A model generated the notes under the pieces. The model was not told the origin of the DNA. It ran no database searches and saw nothing but the letters and a program-made list of their open reading frames with translations. 64,000 bases of DNA from Turneriella parva DSM 21527. GTDB lineage: Bacteria > Spirochaetota > Leptospiria > Turneriellales > Turneriellaceae. The stretch covers positions 1,860,001 through 1,924,000 of the forward strand of contig NC_018020.1 of assembly GCF_000266885.1 (NCBI RefSeq), written 5' to 3'. This document shows positions 42,057-50,939 of this stretch, piece by piece; positions within the stretch are counted from its first letter, which is position 1; every line of letters starts with the position of its first letter. The translations under genes and the position numbers were made by a program.

Positions 42057-42901
42057 ACCCTAAGTACCTGATTAATCAGCGTGCCGAGCATGCCGTCGTG
42101 GGTCGTGATCGCGCGCTGGTTCGCTTCGTACATACGCTGCACTTCAATCATGTTGACCATTTCGGTGACGATGTTGACGTTCGATGCTTCGAGAAAGCCT
42201 TGCAAAATTTCAGGAGCTTTAACCTGATCAACCGGACGCATGTCACCCGATTCAGGGGTGGTGTTGTAAAATGACTGGCCCACTTTGTCGAGGTGGCGCG
42301 GGTGATCTACGGTGCGAATCTGCAGCGTGTCGAGCAGCACCGGGTTCTCCCATTGGTTTACGTCTTTCGAGGTGAAGTTCTTCGGGTCGTTGCCGACCGC
42401 CTGGTTGATCCAGACTTCGCCGTTTGTCTTGATAATGTAGTTGTTATGGTTTACTTGAATAGGACCTTTTTCCCCCATCAGCGGAAAGCCATCGGGTGTG
42501 ACCAGCATGCCGTTGCGGTCGAGAATGAAGGCACCGCTGCGTGTCAGCCTTGGGCCTGCCTGCGACTGCACCACGAAGAAGCCGTCACCGTTGATGGCCA
42601 CGTCTTGGTCGCGTTCAGTGCGCTTCAGTGCGCCCTGATCAAAACGCGTGAAGATTTCGTTTACCTCAGAGCCCGTGCCGAGTTTGCCGACGAGCGGCGA
42701 TATGTCAAAGCCCCCCATCGGTACCCAGCCCACGCCGTCGTCACGCGTGCGGTGAATTAACACTTCGGGGTTGGCTCTGAAGATCGTGACATCCTCTTTA
42801 AACGCGGTTTTGTCGACGTTTGCGAGATTATTCGCGACCGTATCCATTTTAACCTGCATCGCGGTCATGCCCGATGCGCCTGTGTAAATACCCCTGAGCA
42901 T
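42053..42901 (-). CDS. flgF: Flagellar rod/hook-basal body protein (FlgF-like)
   Basis: 282 residues from ATG 42901, since [12 protein letters not shown] is the conserved opening of FlgF/FlgG; the open frame to 42940 would add 13 residues. N-terminal rod helix with [12 protein letters not shown], the D1/Dc parts with GDGFFVV and RSGAF, and the C-terminal rod helix with [29 protein letters not shown]. This layout fits proximal-rod FlgF better than FlgG by start and length, but the two are hard to separate by eye. Unusual in standing alone: no other flagellar gene is in the window. Confidence 0.8.
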   Translation of the reverse strand: MLRGIYTGASGMTAMQVKMDTVANNLANVDKTAFKEDVTIFRANPEVLIHRTRDDGVGWVPMGGFDISPLVGKLGTGSEVNEIFTRFDQGALKRTERDQDVAINGDGFFVVQSQAGPRLTRSGAFILDRNGMLVTPDGFPLMGEKGPIQVNHNNYIIKTNGEVWINQAVGNDPKNFTSKDVNQWENPVLLDTLQIRTVDHPRHLDKVGQSFYNTTPESGDMRPVDQVKAPEILQGFLEASNVNIVTEMVNMIEVQRMYEANQRAITTHDGMLGTLINQVLRV

Positions 42902-43085
42902 GTTAGAATATCGTGAGGATTTAGCAAAGTGCTGAGACATAATTTGCCCCGGGCAAGATTATGTCACATCAGTAGCTATGGATTTTCGCAGCTGATTCAG
43001 CCAATTATTTTCGGGCCGCCCAGCCACGCCGGCCACAATGAATTTCGTTTGACAGAGCCCCGCTTATAGCAATTGCCTGACCACC

Positions 43086-45062
43086 GTGTGGTTTCAGCGA
43101 AATTTTAGTTCTGTAGCCATTTGTTCGGTCGCGCTTGCCTTTCTCGGCTGCTCTGCAGATAACCTGCTCGATACAACGGTGCGCGAAAGTATCGCCGCGC
43201 GCCAGGGTGCGGTGATAAGCAACGTTCAGATAACCAACGCCTTTACCAGCACTGCATCGACAAAAAATACGGCGACGATTGCGTTCGATCTGAGCGAAAA
43301 GGGAAAGTATTCGATCGTCGCCGGTGCGTGTGAATCGGGTTCTGAGCTCGTTGCCAAATCAAACAGCGAGGCCGGCGCTGTGAGCGTTTCTATATCCGCA
43401 TCATCGCTTTCGTCTGGCGCCAATAGCCTCAAGATCTGTTATTGGGAACCCGTGCGCGGTCTGCTTTCAGATTCGTATACGGTGGTGTTGAACCGCGATG
43501 ATACAGCACCGACGATTGTTTCGTCAACCCCTGCTGACAATGCGGTGCGCGCCGATACCGATACGAATATCACGATTGTTTTTTCTGAACCGGTAGTTCT
43601 GCCGGGCGACACGGCGACGGGCATTGCCGTCAGCAATAATCAGGGCAACGTTGCGGGCGTGGCGACGCTGAACGCCAGCGGTGAAACACTCACGTTTCAG
43701 CCGACAGTTGCTTTCGGCTATACGAAGAATATTGAAGTGCAGATTCTCGCTGGCATTACCGACCGAGCCGGCAATGCTGTCACGGCCGCAACGCGGCGTT
43801 TTGCCACGCGCTTCACAATTCAGGCGGGCACGCTCGGCTCAGACATGGCGACAGCCCTCGCGCTCGATAGCAGCGATAATATCTATGTTGTGGGCACGGC
43901 CGAGGGCAGCCTCAACGGCGAGCCATACCAAACCGGTGCGCGCGATGCATTTCTCGTAAAATATGATTCGTATGGGCAGCGCACGTTCACGCGCATGATC
44001 AGCAGTTCGAGCACGCTGAGCTCAGGAAACGATAGTTTTCAGGCAGTGCTGGTCGATACGTCGGGTAACATTTTTACCGCAGGCCTGTCGTTCGGTTCGA
44101 CGACGATCACATTCGACGGTATCACCAAGTTCGGCAGTAACGATGCGTTTCTGATGAAATACGCGAGCGACGGTACGAAATTGTCGACGCACCTCGTCGG
44201 TTCAACGAGTACCGATTCGGGTGAAGTGCTCGTGAGCGATGCATCGGGCAACATCTATCTGATCGGCATGGCACGGGCGGGTTCGTCAATTGACGGGCAG
44301 GCTTTTACCGGCAGCGACGATATTCTCATACAAAAGTTTGACTCAACCGGCACGAAACTATTCACAAAACTCATCGGCACCACTGCAAGCGACAGCGTGA
44401 CCACCGCGCTGGTCGACAGTTCGGGTAATCTTTATATTGGCGGCAATTCGCAGGGGGCATTCGTTGGCACGAATATTGATGGCAACTCAGATATGTTTCT
44501 GATAAAGTTCGACAGCAGTGGCAACGAACTCTGGCGGCGCCAGATCAATAATTCAGGTCTTGAAAACGTGCGCGAGATGGTGTTCGACAACAGCGGCAAT
44601 CTTTGGCTCTGCGGTTATGCGACGCAGGCATTCGATGGCAATGCGACCTTTGGCAATAACGACATGATTCTGACGAAGTACCAGAGTGATGGCACAAAAC
44701 TTTTCAGCCGCCAGTTTGGTACGGCCTTTTCTGACAGCTGCGAAGCGATCACGAGGGATACCAGCGGTAACCTCTATATTGCCGGCAGCACATCTGGCGA
44801 TTTTGTCGGCACCAACAGCGATGTGACGCATTCGACCTCTGACATCGTTCTCGCGCGCATCGATCTGAACGGCAATCTTATCTGGCAAAAACAATACGGC
44901 GGTTCAGCCAACGACGATGTATTCGCGCTGAAGATTAATTCTCGCAGCGAGATATTTGTGACAGGTCGCACCACCTCGAATCTTGACGGCAATACGCTGC
45001 TCTCGGCTTCAAAGTTTGATTTCTTTCTGATGAAATTCGATATCTCGGGAAACCTGCAGTAA
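43086..45062 (+). CDS. Ig-like/SBBP beta-propeller lipoprotein
   Basis: 658 residues from GTG. Signal peptide with lipobox LAFLGC. Residues 35-135 form a strand-rich segment, 138-245 a bacterial Ig-like (Big_5) domain (TAPTIVSSTPADNAVRADTDTNITIVFSEPV), and 250-655 an SBBP-type propeller with repeated DSSGNLYIGG / YDSYGQ-like blades about 50 residues long. Typical Leptospiraceae surface or periplasmic lipoprotein; ligand unknown. The TPR-protein gene starts two bases after its stop, suggesting cotranscription. Confidence 0.85.
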   Translation: MWFQRNFSSVAICSVALAFLGCSADNLLDTTVRESIAARQGAVISNVQITNAFTSTASTKNTATIAFDLSEKGKYSIVAGACESGSELVAKSNSEAGAVSVSISASSLSSGANSLKICYWEPVRGLLSDSYTVVLNRDDTAPTIVSSTPADNAVRADTDTNITIVFSEPVVLPGDTATGIAVSNNQGNVAGVATLNASGETLTFQPTVAFGYTKNIEVQILAGITDRAGNAVTAATRRFATRFTIQAGTLGSDMATALALDSSDNIYVVGTAEGSLNGEPYQTGARDAFLVKYDSYGQRTFTRMISSSSTLSSGNDSFQAVLVDTSGNIFTAGLSFGSTTITFDGITKFGSNDAFLMKYASDGTKLSTHLVGSTSTDSGEVLVSDASGNIYLIGMARAGSSIDGQAFTGSDDILIQKFDSTGTKLFTKLIGTTASDSVTTALVDSSGNLYIGGNSQGAFVGTNIDGNSDMFLIKFDSSGNELWRRQINNSGLENVREMVFDNSGNLWLCGYATQAFDGNATFGNNDMILTKYQSDGTKLFSRQFGTAFSDSCEAITRDTSGNLYIAGSTSGDFVGTNSDVTHSTSDIVLARIDLNGNLIWQKQYGGSANDDVFALKINSRSEIFVTGRTTSNLDGNTLLSASKFDFFLMKFDISGNLQ

Positions 45063-45063
45063 C

Positions 45064-46158
45064 TTGTTACCAGCGACAAAAATTCGCGCATCAGCCATCG
45101 CTGTGCTCTTCTGCATGATAATGCCCGCGAGTATTGCGGCGAATATGCCAGAAATACCGCGGTTTGAGCCGACACCGGGCGTGTCGGCGGGCCAAACGCT
45201 GCTGCACGGTGTTTTCGGCGATTTTTACAAGCCCGCGCCCGAATTTGCGCTCAGGGCTTTCATGCCAGTCGGTCTCGCCAATCTCTTTCTCATGCCCGAA
45301 GCGCGCTACGGTTCGTTCACGCTCAAGACTTCAGAGGCTTCGAGACTCAATAGTTATAGTTTCTTCATGCCCATCGGCGCCTACTTGCCCTTATTCAGGG
45401 GGATTTTCCCTTTTCTGGCGGTGGGGCCTGAATTTGGTTATTTCACCGTGATCGCCACGGCGAGCGCGCAAGAATCATCGACCTATCGCCTTCGGCCCGC
45501 GGCGCGCGCCGGGGTTTTTATTCCAGTGACGTATTTTGCATTTCTCGACATTGCGGTGCAGTCATCTTATACACAGCTTTCGCAAGAGAGTTTTGTCGCA
45601 ACCACGTTCAGTGCCGGCATTACGGTGAGTTATCCCACCTGGAGGCGCAATGAAGAAGCCGTCAGCCGCGCGCTTGCGGAGCAAAGCCGGCAACAGAAGA
45701 TTCAGGGTGAAGTCGATGCACTCGAACGTCAGGGTAAGGCCCTCTTGGCCGAAGAGAAGTTCGACGAGGCCGAACAGAAGTTTCGCGAGATTCTGGCGCT
45801 GAAACCCGGTGACAAAGAAGCGCGCCGGCAGGTCGATGCTGCGAGGGCGATGCCGCTCTTGCGTGAAGCGCGCGCCTATCGTGAGGAAGGCAAAGGGCTC
45901 TCTGCGATTCGCAGTTACGAAAAAGCAGCTGCGGCCTTAGAAGAAGCGCGCACCGAGCTCGCCGAATACCGGCAACAGCTGAAGCCAACGGTGCCGGCGC
46001 TCTCGCAATCTGCGGTTCAAGCCTACGATGCGGCGCAATATGCCAATGCGATCTTGATGCTCGAAAAGGTCTTAGCGATCGACCCCGAGAACGAGACAGC
46101 CAAACTCTACCTGCCACGGGCGCGCAACCGCCAGCGTGCAGTTGAAAAACTGCGCTAG
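45064..46158 (+). CDS. Exported protein with beta-barrel-like and TPR parts
   Basis: 364 residues from TTG. Signal peptide (IAVLFCMIMPASIAA) then a strand-rich half (about 25-190; GQTLLHGVFGDFYKP, FFMPIGAYLPLF, FAFLDIAVQSSY) that looks like an outer-membrane barrel or a periplasmic sheet. The second half (195-364) has TPR-like helices: LLAEEKFDEAEQKFREILALKPGDKEARRQ and a partner near 320-355 (YANAILMLEKVLAIDPENETAKLYL). Likely a scaffold for the lipoprotein made from the gene upstream. Convergent with the hybrid kinase, with both stop codons in one hairpin. Confidence 0.75.
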   Translation: MLPATKIRASAIAVLFCMIMPASIAANMPEIPRFEPTPGVSAGQTLLHGVFGDFYKPAPEFALRAFMPVGLANLFLMPEARYGSFTLKTSEASRLNSYSFFMPIGAYLPLFRGIFPFLAVGPEFGYFTVIATASAQESSTYRLRPAARAGVFIPVTYFAFLDIAVQSSYTQLSQESFVATTFSAGITVSYPTWRRNEEAVSRALAEQSRQQKIQGEVDALERQGKALLAEEKFDEAEQKFREILALKPGDKEARRQVDAARAMPLLREARAYREEGKGLSAIRSYEKAAAALEEARTELAEYRQQLKPTVPALSQSAVQAYDAAQYANAILMLEKVLAIDPENETAKLYLPRARNRQRAVEKLR

Positions 46159-46183
46159 CAGTTTTCTGAAAAGAAACCTGCTA
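46156..46183. terminator. Hairpin spanning both convergent stop codons
   Basis: TAGCAG (46156-46161) pairs with CTGCTA (46178-46183) and TTTCT with AGAAA inside, one mismatch between. It contains the TAG of the TPR gene and the TAG of the kinase gene, so it can act for both. Strongly similar to the flgF hairpin (shared TTCTGAAAAG loop region). Confidence 0.6.
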
Positions 46184-48919
46184 ACTTTCGGCAGTGTAAT
46201 CAATCAGCACGAAAGTGACATCGTCGTCAAAGTACTCGGGGTTGTGTTCGCGCAGCTCTTTCATAAGGCTGTCTGCCATTTCTTCGCTGTCGAGCTGCGT
46301 TGTTTTGAGAATGATATCCCGCAGCCGGTTATAGCCAAACTCATGACCCGCGCGCGACCGGTTCTCGACAACGCCGTCGGTGACCTGCAGCAGGCGAATT
46401 CCCGATTCGAGGCTGTCTTCGCCTTCTTCATGCTGAATCTCGGGAAATACGCCCAGAAAGCTGCCCCGCGTTTTGCGTTCTTGAATCGTGCCTGAGGGGC
46501 GCGACACGAAATACAGCGGGGGGTGACCTGCGCTGGCGTGCAGAACCTTGCGCCCTTTGAAATCGATGAAATAGTAACTCGCCGTCACAAAGTGGTTGTC
46601 GACCTTATCGCAAAGAATCTGGTTGAGCGCCGTTAGCATTTTACCTGGTCGGGGAGCCAGATGGCGGTTGAGTGAGAATGCCATCTTGACCATGCTCGCA
46701 ATGAGCGCCGCGGGTATTCCATGCCCCGATACATCGGCGATCAGCACGCCCAGGCCTTCTTCGTGTTCGACAAAATCGTAGAAGTCACCGCCGATTTCGG
46801 CCATGGGGTAATAGCGCGCAGCGATGCGAAGCCCCGGCATCTGCGGGTATTTTACCGGCAGCAGAGCCTGCTGAATCTTTTGCGCAACCGAAAGCTCCCG
46901 CTGCAGATTTTCGAGCATGTCTTTTTCACGTACCGATTCTTTGAGAGAGATCGCCGTCTTGACCCTTGCGAGCAAAACTTCAGATTCGATCGGTTTGCTG
47001 ATATAGTCGTTCGCGCCCGCCTCGAAGCCCCGAATCACATCTTCGCTACGGTTCTTGGCCGTGAGCATCAGAATCGGCACTTCATACGAAGTGTATTTAT
47101 TGCGCAAGATGCGACTGACGTCGTAACCCGACATGCCGGGCATCATCACATCGAGCAGAATGGCGTCGGGCACAGGTTCGTGTTCCATATAGTTGATTGC
47201 CTCTTTGCCGCTCTCGGCCACGGTCACTTTGTAGCCGACGAGCGACAGCTGGTTGACGAGCACCTGCAGGTTGACGGGTTCGTCGTCGACGAGCAGAATG
47301 TTGTAACCACGCTTCGTGGGCGTGCCAGCTGTTTCTTTCGGATTTTCTGTCACACGCGCCCGCATTTCATTGGCAATCGATTCTGAAAGCCGCTCGAGCG
47401 GTAACGGGGTTGTTTCGGGCAGCCGGGCCGCAGGTGCAGCGGCGACCGAGTTCAGTTCAAACCAGAATTCGCTGCCCTTACCGGGGGTCGAGTTCACATG
47501 AATGTGTGTGCCGTGCAATTCGGCGAGCTGTTTGCTGACCGAAAGCCCGAGACCAATGCCGCCATAACGCCGCGTATCCGATGACTCGAGTTGTTCGAAT
47601 GAGTTGAAGATACGGGACTGGTCTGCGGCGGCGATGCCAATACCGGTATCTTTCACAGCGATTCTGATGACGCCGTTCTGGTGGCTCGCACCGAGTGTTA
47701 CCTCGCCTTTCTCTGTGAATTTGACCGCGTTGCCGGCGAGGTTATACAATATCTGCGCCAGCCGGTCGCGGTCTGCCATGACCATCGGCAGGTCGTCAGG
47801 CGCTTCAAGTCTGAACGCCAGGTGTTTGGCCTCTGCACCAGGCTGCATCAGCGTTTTAACTTCGTCGAGCAGCTGCCGCAGATCGACCGGCATCGGTGTA
47901 ATCGACACCTTGGTATTGCGAAGTTCTGCCACCTGCAGAATTTTATCGACGAGTGCGGCGAGCCGAATGCCGCTCGACCGTATCACCTGAATGTTGCTGC
48001 GCAGCGGGGCTGACAGTTCGCCGGTCGCGCCGTCGAGCAGAGTGCCCGAAAGACCAATAATACCATTTAAAGGGGTTTTGAGTTCGTGCGAAGTCACCGC
48101 CAGAAAGTCGTCTTTAAGCCTGTCGAGCTCTTTGAGTTCTGCGTTCTTGACCTTTAGTTCGGTCATCGACTGGTCGATCGTTTTCGCCATGCGGTTGAAG
48201 GCGCGTGCCAACTGGCCGAGCTCGTCGCCCGAGCTCGTGCTGATCTCGCTGACAGTCGCATTTTTTTCGAGATTCTCAACGCCCTGCATCAGATCGTGCA
48301 CGGGCTGCGTCACGCGTCGCGCTATAAAGAAGCCCGCGAGCAAGAGCAGTGCAATGACACCTGCAATCGTCGAATACAAGATTGCCCGCAAACGGTAGAT
48401 GGGCGCAGTCACCTCGGCGAGGCTGTAGACCAATTCGACGGTCAGCGCTGCAGGTTTGCCTGTCGGGCCGACCGATGCAATGAAGCGCAGGCACTTTTCA
48501 TCATTTGCGCCGCAGTCGACGAGCCCGAAAGGCGAAGAGGCCCACGCAGCGGAGCTGTTTCCGAACACCTCAGGCAGCGGACTGCCCTGTCGGTCAAAGC
48601 CCGCGATGATGATTTTGTCGCGTGCAGGTTGCGCTGAAGTTAAATATGCTATGGCAGTGAGCAATCCTTCTTTTTCAAGACCTTTGTAGATCGCGCTGAG
48701 CTCGCGCGCGTCGATGCGTGCCGACTTGACTTCGCCCGCATTCATCAGCAGAATATTAAAAACGCTGCGCGCGAAAAGTTTCGCCTGCACGTCGCCGCGG
48801 CTCGTTGCAGCCGCAAGGCGTTCTTTCTCTTGCGTGTCGACGATGTAGACAGAGACAGGCAAGACGCCTGCGAGAATAATCGCGGCAAGCAGCAGAGAAA
48901 TTTTATAGCGAAGGCGCAT
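46181..48919 (-). CDS. Hybrid histidine kinase-receiver-SpoIIE phosphatase
   Basis: 912 residues from ATG 48919 (the open frame begins at 48952). Order: TM helix (about 4-26), periplasmic sensor (to about 178), TM (about 180-200), HAMP (about 201-255), HisKA with His278 in SHELKTP, HATPase (about 385-490), receiver with phosphoacceptor Asp590 (LLDVMMPG), then a SpoIIE PP2C domain (about 672-912) with all motifs: IGGDFYD, ADVSGHGIPAA, SAGHPP, TDG and DDDVT. The layout suggests a self-contained relay in which receiver phosphorylation gates the phosphatase. Target of the phosphatase not in view. Confidence 0.93.
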   Translation of the reverse strand: MRLRYKISLLLAAIILAGVLPVSVYIVDTQEKERLAAATSRGDVQAKLFARSVFNILLMNAGEVKSARIDARELSAIYKGLEKEGLLTAIAYLTSAQPARDKIIIAGFDRQGSPLPEVFGNSSAAWASSPFGLVDCGANDEKCLRFIASVGPTGKPAALTVELVYSLAEVTAPIYRLRAILYSTIAGVIALLLLAGFFIARRVTQPVHDLMQGVENLEKNATVSEISTSSGDELGQLARAFNRMAKTIDQSMTELKVKNAELKELDRLKDDFLAVTSHELKTPLNGIIGLSGTLLDGATGELSAPLRSNIQVIRSSGIRLAALVDKILQVAELRNTKVSITPMPVDLRQLLDEVKTLMQPGAEAKHLAFRLEAPDDLPMVMADRDRLAQILYNLAGNAVKFTEKGEVTLGASHQNGVIRIAVKDTGIGIAAADQSRIFNSFEQLESSDTRRYGGIGLGLSVSKQLAELHGTHIHVNSTPGKGSEFWFELNSVAAAPAARLPETTPLPLERLSESIANEMRARVTENPKETAGTPTKRGYNILLVDDEPVNLQVLVNQLSLVGYKVTVAESGKEAINYMEHEPVPDAILLDVMMPGMSGYDVSRILRNKYTSYEVPILMLTAKNRSEDVIRGFEAGANDYISKPIESEVLLARVKTAISLKESVREKDMLENLQRELSVAQKIQQALLPVKYPQMPGLRIAARYYPMAEIGGDFYDFVEHEEGLGVLIADVSGHGIPAALIASMVKMAFSLNRHLAPRPGKMLTALNQILCDKVDNHFVTASYYFIDFKGRKVLHASAGHPPLYFVSRPSGTIQERKTRGSFLGVFPEIQHEEGEDSLESGIRLLQVTDGVVENRSRAGHEFGYNRLRDIILKTTQLDSEEMADSLMKELREHNPEYFDDDVTFVLIDYTAES

Positions 48920-49027
48920 TGCCACAAGTGCGCGTGTAAATAAGGGCTGCAAGCAATATTACCCTGATGGCTATATTGCGCGCACTAAATTACCTTGACC
49001 TGCCCCAATTCAAATCTGTTATTTCCC

Positions 49028-49117
49028 ATGCAACAAATACCGCAAAAACCTTCGGCCGCGTTTGTTGATATGCAACAGCCGGGCTATTCGCCTGAGCGAA
49101 AAAGCAAAGCAGAGTAG
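49028..49117 (+). CDS. Possible 29-residue upstream peptide
   Basis: An open frame beginning MQQIPQKPSAAFVDMQQ ends three bases before the TTG start of the following membrane protein gene. No strong Shine-Dalgarno precedes it and it has no family; it may be a coupled leader peptide or chance. Listed because it fills most of an otherwise empty 201-bp gap. Confidence 0.25.
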   Translation: MQQIPQKPSAAFVDMQQPGYSPERKSKAE

Positions 49118-49120
49118 ATC

Positions 49121-49657
49121 TTGCGAGGTACGCACCCTGTCGGCAATCTGTGGCGCCTCACGGGCCTCTTGCCCATCTTGTTCTTCACGCTCAAGGTGTG
49201 GCAATACGCGCCCGCCGGGCAGGCGGCGCAGCTCGTTTGGTTCTGCAATATCTCAAACCTGGTTCTCGGTCTCGCGATCTTTGCGCTCCGTAGCGACGCG
49301 ATTTTTATTACCACCGCGCTGCTTCTCATCGGCCTACCGATTTGGCTCTTTGATGTCGCCGTTCAAGGGGGATTTCATGCGTTCTCGATTCTGACGCACG
49401 TCGTGAGCCCCGCTCTCGGGCTCTACCTCTGCCGCAACCTCGGTGTCGGCAGGCATGTGCCCATTCTTACCATTGGCTACTATATTGCCCTGCAGCTTGC
49501 CGCGCGATTTCTCACTTCGCCTGCAGACAACATCAATGTAGCGTTCGATGTCTACGTGCCGGTGAAGGGCCTGTTTCCGAATTTCTGGGTTTATTCGCTG
49601 GCGAACATGGCGGGATTGTTTGTATTTGCCGTGGTGTTGCGCCGCGCATTGAAGTGA
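49121..49657 (+). CDS. Membrane protein, six TM helices, unknown
   Basis: 178 residues from TTG. Helices at about 10-27, 37-57, 60-82, 86-105, 112-130 and 152-172. A conserved-looking YVPVKGLFPNFWVYSL loop is near the end. No recognised family. The start is uncertain: TTG at 49121 immediately follows a small open frame. Divergent from the hybrid kinase. Followed by palindromic repeats before the YiiX-like gene. Confidence 0.6.
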   Translation: MRGTHPVGNLWRLTGLLPILFFTLKVWQYAPAGQAAQLVWFCNISNLVLGLAIFALRSDAIFITTALLLIGLPIWLFDVAVQGGFHAFSILTHVVSPALGLYLCRNLGVGRHVPILTIGYYIALQLAARFLTSPADNINVAFDVYVPVKGLFPNFWVYSLANMAGLFVFAVVLRRALK

Positions 49658-49685
49658 CAGGTGCCGCCTTCACGGCCGAAGAAAT

Positions 49686-49740
49686 GTCCCCCTCCGCCTT
49701 CGGCACCTCCCCCGCTTGCGGGGGAGGCTGGGAGGGGGAC
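49686..49740. repeat. Cloverleaf palindrome 1
   Basis: Outer arms GTCCCCCTCC (49686-49695) and GGAGGGGGAC (49731-49740) enclose a small GCC/GGC hairpin (49696-49704) and a perfect CCTCCCCCG/CGGGGGAGG hairpin (49706-49714, 49719-49727). Recalls GC-rich intergenic palindromes found in many bacterial genomes. Lies 53 bp before the YiiX-like gene. Confidence 0.6.
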
Positions 49741-49792
49741 ACCCCAGCCTCAGAAAGATTGACCCCTGAACCCGGTAAGAATTTCTAAAGTT

Positions 49793-50407
49793 ATGCGAGT
49801 CTCAAAACTCATTGCGCCTGCCATCTTCATCTCGGCGCTCACCGCAGCAGAACCTCAGCTGCAGGTGAAGAACGGCGACGTCATTTTTCAAACGACTGCA
49901 TCCTCACAAAGCAAGGCGATTCAACTGGCGACGCACTCGCGTTACTCTCATGTCGGCATCGTCTATTTCGAAAAAGGTCGCGCGATGGTGCTCGAAGCAG
50001 TGCAGCCGGTGCGCGTGACGCCGCTCAAAAAGTTTCTCGCGCGCAGCGTCGGCGGGCACTACGCGGTGAAGCGCCTGAAAAATGCGGATGCAGTTCTCAC
50101 ACCGGCCATTCTCAAAAAGATGCAGTCGGTCGGACGAAATTACATCGGCAAAAATTATGACTGGGCTTTCGGCTGGTCAGATGACCGCATCTATTGCTCT
50201 GAACTCGTGTGGAAAATCTACCAGCAGGGTGCAGGCATCGAACTTGCCGCGACCAAAAAATTACGGGAGTTCGATCTCTCTCACCCGGCGGTGAAGGCGA
50301 AGCTCAAAGAGCGCTACGGCAGTCGAGTGCCCCTCGACGAACCGGTCGTTGCGCCGAGCCAGCTCTATGAGTCGGGGTTGCTCGAGAATATTTTTGTGAA
50401 TGAGTAA
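49793..50407 (+). CDS. YiiX-like permuted papain-fold hydrolase
   Basis: 204 residues with a signal peptide (about 1-19, MRVSKLIAPAIFISALTAAE). NlpC/P60-related YiiX/YebB fold: His53 in RYSHVGIVYF, Glu68 in VLEAVQ and the nucleophile Cys135 in IYCSELVWK, a permuted order of the papain triad (His before Cys). Members are probable amidases or acyl/peptide hydrolases of the envelope; substrate unknown. Framed by palindromic repeats on both sides (49686-49740 and 50413-50491). Confidence 0.88.
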   Translation: MRVSKLIAPAIFISALTAAEPQLQVKNGDVIFQTTASSQSKAIQLATHSRYSHVGIVYFEKGRAMVLEAVQPVRVTPLKKFLARSVGGHYAVKRLKNADAVLTPAILKKMQSVGRNYIGKNYDWAFGWSDDRIYCSELVWKIYQQGAGIELAATKKLREFDLSHPAVKAKLKERYGSRVPLDEPVVAPSQLYESGLLENIFVNE

Positions 50408-50412
50408 GACCC

Positions 50413-50491
50413 GACCCGCGGCTCTCGCCTGGCTTCTGGGGAGCCACAGCCCGCCGAGCGAGCAAGGATTCGCGACGCGAATCCGCAGGTC
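50413..50491. repeat. Cloverleaf palindrome 2
   Basis: Outer arms GACCCGCGG (50413-50421) and CCGCAGGTC (50483-50491), 8 of 9 paired plus a wobble-type pair, enclose two branches: CTCGC/GCGAG (50424-50428, 50458-50462) with an inner TGGCT/AGCCA hairpin, and GGATTCGC/GCGAATCC around GAC (50466-50484). Sits between the YiiX-like gene and the toxin gene end. Confidence 0.6.
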
Positions 50492-50522
50492 TCCGACTTC
50501 TTAGCGCAGCAGGTAAGTCTTT

Positions 50523-50939
50523 TTAGCTGCCGTAGCCAAGTTCGATAAAATCTTGCGGTGAAATGGGCTTTACTGCTGATTTTTTGTAGTCTCTGATATT
50601 TCGAGTCAGAATCCATGCCATATTTGTTCTCGTGGCAATACTAACTTGAACCGCATCCTCAAAATCAGGCATTTGCAAAGTTAGGGCGTTTAAAATATCA
50701 TCTTTCTTTAAGTCAATAATCTCTAATAGGGCCAATATGGTTTCTATCTTCGCGCGCGCTGTTTTTTCGTCCGTAAGCTTTCGAAGCATATAATGCAGGT
50801 TACATAAAATCAGTGAAGAGGTATAGCCTCGTACTTTTTTGAATTCTGAAAGACTCAAAGCTTCGGCTGATTTTTCATAGTGATTTATACGTTCGGCTAA
50901 AACATCGAGCAGAACGTCGGAATCAAAAAAAACTTTCAT
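50523..50939 (-). CDS. PIN-domain toxin (PIN_3 type)
   Basis: 138 residues. Acidic PIN motifs: Asp in VFFDSDVLLDVLAE, DFEDAVQVS near 91 and the late TRN-I-RDYKKS segment, with SPQDFIEL at the end, as in PIN_3 family toxins. Expected to cut RNA (often tRNA); the target is unknown. Overlaps the antitoxin stop by one base (TGATG), placing it second in the operon. DNA visibly more AT-rich than flanking genes. Confidence 0.85.
   Translation of the reverse strand: MKVFFDSDVLLDVLAERINHYEKSAEALSLSEFKKVRGYTSSLILCNLHYMLRKLTDEKTARAKIETILALLEIIDLKKDDILNALTLQMPDFEDAVQVSIATRTNMAWILTRNIRDYKKSAVKPISPQDFIELGYGS

Noticed and set aside
49686-50491. tRNA-like or attC-like cloverleafs
   Set aside because: No tRNA features such as a conserved anticodon or TPsiC arm, and no core sites of integron attC were seen.
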